Assembly: GCA_945883825.1 (NCBI GenBank)
Contig: CAMCYF010000015.1
Span: 1 to 54,440 of the forward strand
Direction: 5' to 3'
Source: Chitinophaga pinensis
GTDB taxonomy: Bacteria > Bacteroidota > Bacteroidia > Flavobacteriales_D > Crocinitomicaceae
Length of the DNA: 54,440 bases
The notes beneath the pieces were generated by a model that was given only the letters and a program-made list of their open reading frames with translations, was not told the origin of the DNA and made no database searches. Made by a program: the position numbers and the translations under genes. Positions 36,331 through 45,025 of this stretch are shown piece by piece. The stretch's first letter is position 1. The number at the start of each line of letters is the position of its first letter.

Positions 36331-36338
36331 TATTTTTG
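36331..36338 (+). promoter_or_regulatory. -7 element of the cyclase-family gene, four bases from the start codon
   Basis: TATTTTTG matches TAnnTTTG and is followed by GATT and the ATG at 36343. No upstream TTG box is seen. A leaderless transcript is implied. Confidence 0.55.
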
Positions 36339-36342
36339 GATT

Positions 36343-37095
36343 ATGAGATTATTTCTTGATTCAACTCAATTCATCGATACCGACAAGCCATTGGATTTAT
36401 CGATGGGTTTAACTGCAAGCTCTAAAAATGTGCGTGCTTGGTATGTTGATCAGCCAAGATTTGTCCCCGTTCGGGAAAATGGATTTTTGGGAAGCGTTGC
36501 TGAAGGTGGAAATGTTAATTTTCGTGATGTTTTTTTCAATCCTCATGGTCATGGAACACACACAGAATGTTGTGGACACATTACAGAAGAAGTCTTTTCC
36601 GTAAATCAAACATTAAAAAAGTACTTTTTTAAAGCGACATTGATCACAATAACACCAAAAAAATTGGCAAATGGAGACAGTATAATTACTTCAGAGCAAT
36701 TCAAAAAAGACATAGATAAAGAATTTTCTGAGGCGCTATTAATTAGAACTTTGCCGAATGAAAAAGATAAATGTGAAAAGAATTATTCTAGTACAAACCC
36801 TCCCTATTTGGATATTTCGATAATTGAACTGTTCCAAGAACTTGAAGTGAAACATCTATTAGTAGATTTACCCTCTGTTGATCGCGAAGAGGATAAGGGC
36901 GAACTTGCTTTTCATCATGCATTTTGGGATGTTCCAAACAAGCCAAATTTAGAACGAACAATTACTGAATTAATTTTCGTTGAAAATAAAATCCAAGACG
37001 GTAAATATCTTTTAGAAATACAAATGGCACCTTTTGAAAATGATGCTAGTCCAAGCCGACCCGTTTTATATAAAATTGATTTTCTAGAAGTTTAA
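36343..37095 (+). CDS. Cyclase-family metal-dependent hydrolase (kynurenine formamidase-like)
   Basis: The 250-residue cytoplasmic protein belongs to the cyclase family (PF04199). The metal-binding signature appears as HGHGTHTECCGH at about residues 66-77. A second conserved block is LLVDLPSVDREEDKGELAFHHAFW. Members include arylformamidase and isatin hydrolase; the substrate here is unknown. It is divergent from glyS and upstream of the epimerase gene on the same strand. Confidence 0.85.
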   Translation: MRLFLDSTQFIDTDKPLDLSMGLTASSKNVRAWYVDQPRFVPVRENGFLGSVAEGGNVNFRDVFFNPHGHGTHTECCGHITEEVFSVNQTLKKYFFKATLITITPKKLANGDSIITSEQFKKDIDKEFSEALLIRTLPNEKDKCEKNYSSTNPPYLDISIIELFQELEVKHLLVDLPSVDREEDKGELAFHHAFWDVPNKPNLERTITELIFVENKIQDGKYLLEIQMAPFENDASPSRPVLYKIDFLEV

Positions 37096-37151
37096 TCCTT
37101 CTGCAATTAAATTTCCAAAACACTTTAGTTTTATTTACGTTTATTAAATTT

Positions 37152-37925
37152 ATGAATAAGAACATCTTATTATTTGGCTGTGGTTACTTGGGATTCCCTT
37201 TGGCAAAGAAATTAAAAACCCTGGGGTATTTTGTGCAAGTTGCAACTCATTCTCCCGAGAAATTGAAGGGCTTTGAGGAAGATGGATTAAATCCTTTTTT
37301 AGTAAGCCTGGATTTTGATGATTTTTCAGCGGATAGCATCAAAGAAAAATGTAAAACTATAGATAGCGCAATTGTAATGTTGCCTCCCTCTAATTTTAAA
37401 AATTATGCTGCCACAATCCAGTCAATTGCAGATTGTTTTCAGAAAAAAACACATGTTATTTTTGTCAGTTCAATAAGTGTTTATGAAGACACGAGTGCAA
37501 TAGTGGATGAGAATAGTCCATGTAAGGAAAATCACGATTTAATTATTGCTGAACAGTATTTGTGCAGTAATAAGTCAATAAATACTACTATTTTACGATT
37601 GGCGGGATTGTTAGGTAGTGGTCGACACCCAGTACTCTCTTTTTTAAATAAAGAAAAAATAGCAAATGGATTGGCACCAGTTAATTTAGTTCATCAACAA
37701 GATGTTCTGTCTGTTATAACAAAAATATTAAGTAAAAATATTCGAAATGAACTATTTAATATTTGTTATCCTGAACATCCAACAAGAAAAGACTTTTATG
37801 AAAGTGCGGCAGATAAACTATTTTCAAAAAAAATTAAATTCCTTTCTGAAGGAGGAGGAAAAATTGTAAATGGTCAGAAAATTGTAGAATTTTTTGGATT
37901 TACTTATAAAAATACTATTTATTAA
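37152..37925 (+). CDS. NAD(P)-binding epimerase-like protein
   Basis: The 257-residue protein has an N-terminal Rossmann fold with GCGYLGFPLA (GxGxxG) at about residues 9-18, a following IVMLPPS loop, and FVSSISVYED. It resembles the YeeZ/GalE-like group of extended short-chain dehydrogenases. The YxxxK catalytic pair is not clear: the tyrosine of SVYED is present but the usual lysine spacing is not, so it may bind NAD(P) without classical epimerase activity. It starts 56 bases after the cyclase-family gene. Confidence 0.8.
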   Translation: MNKNILLFGCGYLGFPLAKKLKTLGYFVQVATHSPEKLKGFEEDGLNPFLVSLDFDDFSADSIKEKCKTIDSAIVMLPPSNFKNYAATIQSIADCFQKKTHVIFVSSISVYEDTSAIVDENSPCKENHDLIIAEQYLCSNKSINTTILRLAGLLGSGRHPVLSFLNKEKIANGLAPVNLVHQQDVLSVITKILSKNIRNELFNICYPEHPTRKDFYESAADKLFSKKIKFLSEGGGKIVNGQKIVEFFGFTYKNTIY

Positions 37926-37982
37926 TGCTATTTCTATTAAAAAAGACCCAACGTTTAGCTTAATTTTACGTTAGTTATTACA

Positions 37983-40655
37983 ATGAAAAGATTATTTGTT
38001 ATTTTCCTATTATTTTTTAGCTTTCAAGCGAAGGCCTCCCATATTATTGGGGGAGATATTTATTATAATTATTTAGGTAATAACCAATATCGGTTTTTTA
38101 TAACTCTTTACCGCGACTGTAATTCAACAGGAGCAGCTTATGACGACCCGCTTGCTCTTACAATTTTTCTTGCAAATGGCGCTGTATTTCAAAATTTAGA
38201 CGTACCATTTCCAGGAAGTATAATTCTTCCAAATACATTTAATAACCCTTGTGCTACCCCACCTTCAAATATTTGTGTTGAACGCGCAATATATACTGTT
38301 GTAGTTACTCTCCCACCAGTTGTAGGTGGATATAATGTTTCCTATCAACGATGTTGTCGGGGACCAAATATTACAAATTTAATTAACCCCGATGACACTG
38401 GTATTACACTTACTACGCATGTTCCGGGATCTGAAACTGGTTTTACTGTTAATAGTAGCCCAAGATTTACAAATTATCCTCCAATTTTATTGTGCAATAC
38501 CGAACAGTTGACTTTTAACCATGTCGCAACAGATCCAGATGGTGATCAACTAGTTTATTCATTAGTAACACCATTTGCAGGAGCAAATTCTGTAAATCCT
38601 ATGCCCAATCAAGCTCCTCCTCCTCCTTATATTCCTGTTCAATGGGATGCCACTTATTCGGCATTGAATCCATTGGGTGCAGGTTCCGCGTCATCTATTA
38701 ATGCTAGCACAGGAATTTTAAATGTAACACCAAGTATGGTTGGTCTGTTTGTCGTAGGAGTAAGAGTACAAGAATATAGAAATGGGGTATTGATAGGAGA
38801 AACAGTTAGAGATTTTTTATTCCGAGTATTTAACTGTAATATAACCTTACAAGCTCTTTTACCAACGCAAGAACAACTTCCAACTTTTGTTTCTTATTGC
38901 CAAGGTTTAAATGTAAATTTCGTTAACAACTCTTATGGGGGCTCCACATATGCTTGGGATTTCGGCAATTTAGCCTCAAACTCTGATGTAAGTTCCTTGT
39001 TTTCTCCATCGTATACCTTCCCTGGACCGGGAAATTATACAACACGATTAATTGTTAACCCCGGAATGCCTTGCACAGATACAGCTTATATGGATATTAT
39101 TGTAGATATCCCTTTTGTTGTTTCGTGGACAGCCTTAGATTCTATATGCATTACAAATAATGCTGTTGATTTCAGCGGTCAAACATCACATCCAAATGCA
39201 ACTTATTCTTGGAGTTTTGATGCCTCTGCATCGATTCAAAATCCAACAAGTATAAATGTTCAAAATGTAAATTTTTCAACTCCTGGTTACCATGCTGTTT
39301 TATTAAATGGGAATAATGGAGCTTGCCAGAGTAGTTTTGTGGATTCGATTTTTATTGTTGATGCTCCAAATGGATCAATTATTTTACCGCCGGAAATTGA
39401 ATGTTCTGGCTTAACGGTTCAATTTCAAAGTAATGCAAGCAATACTCTTTCATATAATTGGGATTTTGGTGTTTCAGGTTCGACATTAGACCAAAGTTCC
39501 CTTTCGCAACCATTCTTTACCTTTCCGCAATCAGGGAATTATACCGTTCAATTAGTAACTAGTAATATTCCAGGTTGTACAAATACAGCTAGCTTAACTA
39601 TTAATTTAAACGAATCCATTGTGATGTCTTTTGTGCATTCAGATTCTTTATGTGGCTTACTAGAATTATATGATTTTGATGCAAGTGTTTCGGGGCCCCC
39701 ATATACTCAATATTCATGGAATTTTGGTCCAAATTCACTACCTAATATAGCAAATACTATTGACGTTTTTGGGGTTCAATTTCTTGTTCCGGGTAATCAA
39801 GATGTAATGCTTATTGGAGCTTTTGAAGATTGTATAGATACTGTTTATTCAAATGTCTTTGTATATTCTTCACCGGAAATAAATTTCACTTATTTGAACA
39901 GTTTACTTTGTGCTCCTTCTGTTGCTCAATTTGTCAACTTAAGTCAAGCAGATTCTCCCGTTTTATATACTTGGGATTTTGGAGATGGAGGGACATCTTC
40001 TGAATTTAGCCCTGGGCATTTGTACACAAGCGTAGGAAATTATAGTGTTGGATTGACAATGATTACGTTAGCGGGTTGTATTGATACACTTTATATCCTT
40101 CAGCAGGACATTATTAACGTTTACCCGAGGCCAGTAGCTGGTTTTTCCGTATCACCAGAGCAAACAGATATATGTGAAGGATTAATAACTTTTACCGATT
40201 TATCTCAAGGTGCTAGTTCTTATTATTATAATTTTGATAATAATGGATTTACTTCAAGCACGGCAAATTTTGCGCATAATTATACTACTTCAGGAACAGA
40301 TAATCCCATTCAAATTGTAACGAATGAATATGGCTGTAAAGACACAATGATTCTAACGGTAATAATTGAACCCACCACATTATATATTCCAAATACTTTC
40401 ACACCAGACGAGGACGAGCACAATACACTATTTAGGCCAATAACAGACTTTGAGATTCTAGAATGGCAGTTAAGAATTTTCAATCGTTGGGGAGAGCTTG
40501 TTTTCCAATCTAATGATTATTCAATTGGATGGGACGGGCACTTTGGAGAAATTATATGTCAAGACGGAATCTACGCTTACGATTTACAATATCGCTCTTG
40601 TGAACAGGAACAGAAGAAAATTGAAGTTACAGGTCATGTAAATTTAATTCGTTGA
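37983..40655 (+). CDS. T9SS type B cargo with PKD domains
   Basis: The 890-residue secreted protein has a signal peptide (to about residue 19) followed by SHIIGGDIYYNYLGNNQYRF, a start common to a family of large Bacteroidota surface proteins. The first 290 residues hold an uncharacterised beta-rich module with Cys pairs. From about 310 to 790 there are about six PKD-like units, for example STYAWDFGN, SYNWDFGVSG and YTWDFGDGGTSSEFSPGH. The last 90 residues are the type B sorting domain (YIPNTFTPDEDEHN, IFNRWGELVFQ, WDGHF, ending VTGHVNLIR). Its tail closely resembles that of the protein encoded at 26382-29024. A decayed second copy of this sorting domain follows the gene. Confidence 0.9.
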   Translation: MKRLFVIFLLFFSFQAKASHIIGGDIYYNYLGNNQYRFFITLYRDCNSTGAAYDDPLALTIFLANGAVFQNLDVPFPGSIILPNTFNNPCATPPSNICVERAIYTVVVTLPPVVGGYNVSYQRCCRGPNITNLINPDDTGITLTTHVPGSETGFTVNSSPRFTNYPPILLCNTEQLTFNHVATDPDGDQLVYSLVTPFAGANSVNPMPNQAPPPPYIPVQWDATYSALNPLGAGSASSINASTGILNVTPSMVGLFVVGVRVQEYRNGVLIGETVRDFLFRVFNCNITLQALLPTQEQLPTFVSYCQGLNVNFVNNSYGGSTYAWDFGNLASNSDVSSLFSPSYTFPGPGNYTTRLIVNPGMPCTDTAYMDIIVDIPFVVSWTALDSICITNNAVDFSGQTSHPNATYSWSFDASASIQNPTSINVQNVNFSTPGYHAVLLNGNNGACQSSFVDSIFIVDAPNGSIILPPEIECSGLTVQFQSNASNTLSYNWDFGVSGSTLDQSSLSQPFFTFPQSGNYTVQLVTSNIPGCTNTASLTINLNESIVMSFVHSDSLCGLLELYDFDASVSGPPYTQYSWNFGPNSLPNIANTIDVFGVQFLVPGNQDVMLIGAFEDCIDTVYSNVFVYSSPEINFTYLNSLLCAPSVAQFVNLSQADSPVLYTWDFGDGGTSSEFSPGHLYTSVGNYSVGLTMITLAGCIDTLYILQQDIINVYPRPVAGFSVSPEQTDICEGLITFTDLSQGASSYYYNFDNNGFTSSTANFAHNYTTSGTDNPIQIVTNEYGCKDTMILTVIIEPTTLYIPNTFTPDEDEHNTLFRPITDFEILEWQLRIFNRWGELVFQSNDYSIGWDGHFGEIICQDGIYAYDLQYRSCEQEQKKIEVTGHVNLIR

Positions 40656-40682
40656 TTTATTTCTTTAGAACGAATTTTTATC

Positions 40683-40740
40683 CTAAATATACTTTTCTAA
40701 CTTGATCATCACTAAATATACTTTACTAACTTGATCATCA
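40683..40740. repeat. 29-bp tandem repeat, two copies
   Basis: CTAAATATACTT(T/A)CTAACTTGATCATCA occurs at 40683-40711 and 40712-40740 with one mismatch. It lies between the cargo gene and the sorting-domain fossil. It contains the palindrome TGATCA. Confidence 0.9.
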
Positions 40741-40766
40741 TTAGAGAATTCCTCTGCCTTCCCTAA

Positions 40767-40945
40767 TTTTAAATCGTTGGGGAGACATGTATTCCAATCT
40801 AATGAATAATCAATTTAACTAGTGAGAACACAATTGAGAAATTTAATGTCAAGTTAGAATTATTTATTATAACCATACAATATTGCTCTTTTTAACGAAG
40901 AATACAAGAAAATTAAAGTGCGGTTTCTGTGAGTTTCATTTGATA
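40767..40945 (+). pseudogene. Decayed duplicate of a T9SS type B sorting domain
   Basis: The stretch aligns with the 3' end of the preceding gene (about 40477-40655). It shares ATCGTTGGGGAGA, ATTCCAATCTAATGA, ACAATAT(C/T)GCTCTT and AAGAAAATT(G/A)AAGT in the same order and spacing, with many substitutions and small indels between them. The frame is broken by stops such as TAACTAG. No start precedes it. It is the remnant of a second CTD, from a duplicated or related neighbouring gene. The rest of the 40656-41078 gap holds the 29-bp repeats, AT-rich sequence and a terminator. Confidence 0.75.
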
Positions 40946-41031
40946 ATAATTCACAATTAAATTTCATTTAAATTAAAATAGTAAAATGGAAAAAAATCAA
41001 TTTTAAACTTTAATAAATCTAAGTTTTTTGC

Positions 41032-41062
41032 AAAAAAAAAGGGTTGCTCTCACAACCCTTTT
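41032..41062 (-). terminator. Terminator of the type A cargo gene
   Basis: On the minus strand AAAAGGGTTG and CAACCCTTTT form a perfect 10-bp stem with loop TGAGAG, followed by a continuing T-run. Confidence 0.9.
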
Positions 41063-41078
41063 AAAAAATATAAATAAT

Positions 41079-41939
41079 TTAGTTTTTCACTATTCTAATA
41101 GTTTGAACTTCATTTTCAGAAGAAATATTTACTAAGTATACTCCTGGAGCTACATTTCCTAAATTCATTAAAGCACCATTAGATAAATTATTTTTCTCTA
41201 ATATTACTTTCCCTTCTGCATCAACTACAGAAACATTAGCTTTAATATTTGAAGGTAAAGTAATATTAAATTTACCATTAGTAGGATTTGGATATACATT
41301 AAACTCTGAATTTGAATTTTCAGCAACTCCTAATTGAGACAGACCTGAAACAAGACAGATAATGTTACTTCCGTGAGTAGCTAAACTTGAAACATATTTA
41401 GAACCATCTACATAACCTATAACAGCTGCAGTAGGTTCAAAATCAAAGGCAAAATCAGTGTTTGGAGACCATGTGCCACCTGTAACAGCTAATCTAAAAG
41501 ATCCTACAACTATACCATCACCAGCAGGGATTAAAGGAGCAGTTTCAGAATCGAAAAATTTAACATTTGACGAAAAATTTAACATTTTTTTATCTGCTTT
41601 ATATGGTAATACATTTGTAAAATTTGGCCAATTGTTCCAAGATGAATTTGTGTTATTATTTAAAGCTGTCCAAGATAATGATGCGCCTTGAGTTATTAAA
41701 TTTTCAGCATGCTTACCACGAACAATAATGCTATTAAATTTTACAGGTAGATTACCAGTATTTGTTAATCTAACTTGAAAATCTGCGGTAGTTGGTGTTG
41801 AACTTAACCACTCTAAAGACATTGTAATTTGTTCCTGAGCCATCGAACTAAACGATAACAAAAACATAAATAAAGACAAAAGAGTTACTTGAAATGAGAA
41901 TTTAGAGTTTAAATCTCGAACTTGATAAAAATTTTTCAT
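41079..41939 (-). CDS. Secreted protein with T9SS type A sorting domain
   Basis: The 286-residue product has a signal peptide with a long N-region, cleaved near SSMAQ (residue 35). The central part (about 36-200) is a beta-sandwich-like stretch, TADFQVRLTNTGNLPVKFNSIIV. The C-terminal 75 residues form a type A sorting domain (FNVYPNPTNGKFNI, then APGVYLVNISSE...TIRIVKN). No catalytic residues were recognised. It has its own terminator and appears monocistronic. The 213 bases before it hold only AT-rich sequence. Confidence 0.85.
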   Translation of the reverse strand: MKNFYQVRDLNSKFSFQVTLLSLFMFLLSFSSMAQEQITMSLEWLSSTPTTADFQVRLTNTGNLPVKFNSIIVRGKHAENLITQGASLSWTALNNNTNSSWNNWPNFTNVLPYKADKKMLNFSSNVKFFDSETAPLIPAGDGIVVGSFRLAVTGGTWSPNTDFAFDFEPTAAVIGYVDGSKYVSSLATHGSNIICLVSGLSQLGVAENSNSEFNVYPNPTNGKFNITLPSNIKANVSVVDAEGKVILEKNNLSNGALMNLGNVAPGVYLVNISSENEVQTIRIVKN

Positions 41940-42152
41940 TGTTTTTGGTTTTAAAATTAAAAATTATGTTTAGGAATGTATTTACAACTCAGCGTTAAAA
42001 ATAACCACTTAGCAAATATAAATTAATAATTTAGAAAAAAAAACTTTTTTTAAAAAAAATCATAAAAAAATTACAAATGATTAAACTTTGGGTAATAATA
42101 GCTTAACAAACAGATTTTTGCGGTGTTTTAAATTAAGCATGATTTTAAAAAA

Positions 42153-43484
42153 TCAATAAGGGAGTTTAATTGTAAAAGCACTTCCTTCTCCAAGCTTACT
42201 TTTAACATCTATAGATCCATTGTGCTCATTAATAATCAGTTTAACATAAAACAATCCAAGACCAAATCCTTTTATATCGTGAATATTTCCTGTTGAAACT
42301 CTATAGAACTTATCAAAAATCATTTTTAGATCCTCTTTCCGAATACCTATTCCATTATCTTTAATTTCAATAACTAAATAATTTCGCTCATTTTTTGTTG
42401 TAATCGATATGAATGGTTTTGTAATACAGTATTTTACAGCATTATCTAGTAAATTATAAACTACATTTGTGATATGAATAGGATCTGCTTGAATTGTAAA
42501 AATACTTGCATTGTTTTCAATTAATATTTTTCCGCCATTTGCCAATTGATTAAAATCAAAAGTATCTTTAACTTCATCAAGGAGCTCATGAAAATCTAAT
42601 GATTTTTTATTTAAGGTGGTGTTTTCTGTATCTAAAGTAGAAATATTTAACACCCTTTCTACTTGGGTTTCTAATCTTTTATTTTCTTTAAAAATAATTC
42701 CGGCATATTTTTTAGCTTTTTCTAAATCATTATCTAGCCGCATAATCATTTCACTAGACAAACTAATTGTTGCAATGGGTGTTTTTAATTCATGTGTCAT
42801 ATTATTTATAAAATCTGTTATCACTTCTGATAATCTTTTTTGCTTAATAATAGTGGCCAAACTAAACCCGAAAAAAATTAAAACTAAGAATACGATTGTT
42901 GATATATAAATCCATGGAGACAGAAAAACAGTGTTTTGAGGAAGCTTATTTTGGACATTTGGAAAAAAAACAGTAAAATAATGACCATCATTTTTTAATT
43001 TTAGTCGCGCAGAATCTAAACCAATTATATTGTTGTTAACTAATTTATATAAGGAATCATCGGTAAATTTATATAGTTTACTAAAAGTTAATTGATTGGT
43101 AAAACAATCATATATACCAAAAGTGAAATCTTCGTGAATGTTTTGATTGTAAAGCGCTTTTTTTAATAATGTTTCTAAATAATAGGGATCAAGTTCTTGT
43201 ATTATATCAACTTTAAATTGATTTATGTTTAACTGCTTAATCGCGCCATATTGATCAGAGCTATCTTCTATTGCACTAGAAATAATGTTCAAAACATTTC
43301 TCAATGCTAAGTTTGTTTGTTCTGAAAATTCCTTCAAATTTAAACTATCAGATTTTTGTTGGATTGCAGTACTAGTTGATTGAATTTCAATTGTTTTTCG
43401 GACCCAAAGTAATTGAACTAGCAAGATGCTTGACAAAGAAAGCACTCCTAAAATAATAACCGCATTTATTCTGAATCTCTTCAT
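42153..43484 (-). CDS. Sensor histidine kinase
   Basis: The 443-residue inner-membrane protein has two membrane helices (about 9-27 and 192-212) around a periplasmic sensor region of 165 residues with no recognised family. The cytoplasmic part has the H-box with H231 in NNMTHELKTP and the HATPase motifs NLLDNAVKY, DNGIGIRKED and GFGLGLFYVKL. No response regulator gene is adjacent: neighbours are a secreted protein and a reductase. It starts 50 bases after the reductase stop on the same strand and may be co-transcribed with it. Confidence 0.92.
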   Translation of the reverse strand: MKRFRINAVIILGVLSLSSILLVQLLWVRKTIEIQSTSTAIQQKSDSLNLKEFSEQTNLALRNVLNIISSAIEDSSDQYGAIKQLNINQFKVDIIQELDPYYLETLLKKALYNQNIHEDFTFGIYDCFTNQLTFSKLYKFTDDSLYKLVNNNIIGLDSARLKLKNDGHYFTVFFPNVQNKLPQNTVFLSPWIYISTIVFLVLIFFGFSLATIIKQKRLSEVITDFINNMTHELKTPIATISLSSEMIMRLDNDLEKAKKYAGIIFKENKRLETQVERVLNISTLDTENTTLNKKSLDFHELLDEVKDTFDFNQLANGGKILIENNASIFTIQADPIHITNVVYNLLDNAVKYCITKPFISITTKNERNYLVIEIKDNGIGIRKEDLKMIFDKFYRVSTGNIHDIKGFGLGLFYVKLIINEHNGSIDVKSKLGEGSAFTIKLPY

Positions 43485-43534
43485 TAAGTCAATAAAGGTT
43501 AAAACTACTTATTAAGTATTGGTAATTATATTAC

Positions 43535-44545
43535 TTAAAACCCTTGTATTCCATTTACAGTTGTATACTTCAAGATATTTTTTTTATCTGGGTATATTCT
43601 TGCAAATGCTGCCTGTACAGCCATTGTTCCTTCATGAAAGCCACAAAGAATGAGTTTCAACTTATTTTCATACGTATTTACGTCTCCAACCGCATAAACT
43701 CCAGGAATAGCAGTTGAATAGTCCTTAGGATTTACTTTAATTGCATTTTTTTCTATTTCTAAACCCCAATCTGCAATCGGGCCAAGGCTAGGTTTTAAAC
43801 CGAAAAGAGGTATGAAATGGTCTGCTTCTATTGTTCTATTTCCTATGGTTTGATGTTTTACAACTATTCGTTCTAAGTGATTTGTGCCCTCCAAATCAAT
43901 TACCTCTGCTTCTGTAATTAATTCGATTTTATTAGCTTCTGCAAGATTGATTATTTTTTGCACTGAGTCAAGGTGCCCTCTAAAAGAGCTACTTCGGTGG
44001 ACCAAAGTGACTTTTTTGGCAATTTTCTGATCAACTAGAAAAAAAGCCCAATCCAATGCAGAATCTCCACCTCCAGAAATAACACAGGTCTTATCCCTAT
44101 AAAACTCAGGGTCTTTTATAATGTATTCAACTCCTTTATCTTCATAATTTGATAAATTCTCAATCGGTGGCTTCCGCGGCTCAAAAACTCCAAGTCCGCC
44201 AGCAACAATAACGACAGGAGCAGTGTGTTCAGTGCCCTTTTCGGTTTTTACGATGAATTGGTTCTCCTTATCTTTTTCAAGAGAAAGAGCTGCTTCTCCC
44301 AGTGTAAATCCCGGTTTGAAAGGTGCAGCTTGTTCCATTAAATTATCAACAAGCTCACCAGCAAGAATAGTTGGAAAACCCGGAATATCATAAATTGGTT
44401 TTTTAGGATATATTTCAGAACACTGTCCTCCAGCTTGAGGCAAGGAATCAATTAAATGGCATTTTAATTTTAGAAGGCCTGCTTCAAAAACTGTAAATAA
44501 ACCAACTGGCCCTGCACCAATAATAATTATGTCTGTTTTAATCAT
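43535..44545 (-). CDS. Ferredoxin-NADP reductase, thioredoxin-reductase-like type
   Basis: A FAD-dependent reductase of 336 residues that exchanges electrons between NADPH and ferredoxin or flavodoxin. The FAD motif is IIGAGPVGLF, the NADPH motif is ISGGGDSALDW, and the C-terminal FAD contact is YAVGDVNTYE. The active-site CxxC of thioredoxin reductase is missing, which places it in the YumC/TrxR-like FNR group. The length is normal. A -7 element TATTTTTG lies 15 bases before the start. Confidence 0.9.
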   Translation of the reverse strand: MIKTDIIIIGAGPVGLFTVFEAGLLKLKCHLIDSLPQAGGQCSEIYPKKPIYDIPGFPTILAGELVDNLMEQAAPFKPGFTLGEAALSLEKDKENQFIVKTEKGTEHTAPVVIVAGGLGVFEPRKPPIENLSNYEDKGVEYIIKDPEFYRDKTCVISGGGDSALDWAFFLVDQKIAKKVTLVHRSSSFRGHLDSVQKIINLAEANKIELITEAEVIDLEGTNHLERIVVKHQTIGNRTIEADHFIPLFGLKPSLGPIADWGLEIEKNAIKVNPKDYSTAIPGVYAVGDVNTYENKLKLILCGFHEGTMAVQAAFARIYPDKKNILKYTTVNGIQGF

Positions 44546-44560
44546 TTTTAAAAATTAATG

Positions 44561-44568
44561 CAAAAATA
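44561..44568 (-). promoter_or_regulatory. -7 element of the ferredoxin-NADP reductase gene
   Basis: TATTTTTG on the minus strand, 15 bases before the ATG at 44545. No upstream box at ideal distance. Confidence 0.45.
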
Positions 44569-44731
44569 CTGATTCTAGTTAACAAAAGATTCATTCAAAA
44601 GTTCAAGTTTAAAATTTCTATTGCACAACAAATTACAAACTTAAATGGGAAAAAACGATGGGTTTTGATTAAAAATTAAGGTTGACAAGAAGTTGTCGCG
44701 GTGATAAATAAGAAAAATACCTAAGGTAAAA

Positions 44732-44845
44732 CTAATCTTTCTTATTCGTGTTTTTAATCATGAATAGAACCATCAATACCAAAAAGGCAATAGTTGCAAT
44801 CGCAATTGCCATTGGTTCAGATAGCCAAGATGAAAGAGGCTTCAT
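44732..44845 (-). CDS. Tiny single-pass membrane protein
   Basis: A 37-residue ORF starting MKPLSSWLSEPMAIAIATIA and ending MIKNTNKKD. One hydrophobic helix spans residues 12-30 and the C-terminus is positively charged, so the tail is probably cytoplasmic. It is preceded by an A-rich stretch, as is common for Bacteroidota translation starts. The frame codes for a coherent membrane topology in an otherwise empty 480-base gap between the reductase and the ABC exporter. It may be a small subunit of a membrane complex; no family was recognised. The rest of the gap holds AT-rich sequence only. Confidence 0.6.
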   Translation of the reverse strand: MKPLSSWLSEPMAIAIATIAFLVLMVLFMIKNTNKKD

Positions 44846-45025
44846 TTTTTTATAATTTATAATAAATATAATTTGTATATAACTGAATTTCAATTCCTTT
44901 TATATAAATTACGGCTACTAATTATAATTTGATAGGTTTGAATTATTATTTAAGTTAGTAATGGGTATTTTATCTCATGTTTTCAAATAAAAAAAGCTCG
45001 ATAATGGTTAAATAGACACTATTTA

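Noticed and set aside
40683..40740. CRISPR-like repeats
   Set aside because: The two copies are directly adjacent with no spacer, and no cas gene is present.
44690..44708. GACAA-GAAG-TTGTC hairpin as a terminator of the tiny membrane protein
   Set aside because: A five-base stem without a following U-run on the minus strand is too weak to call.
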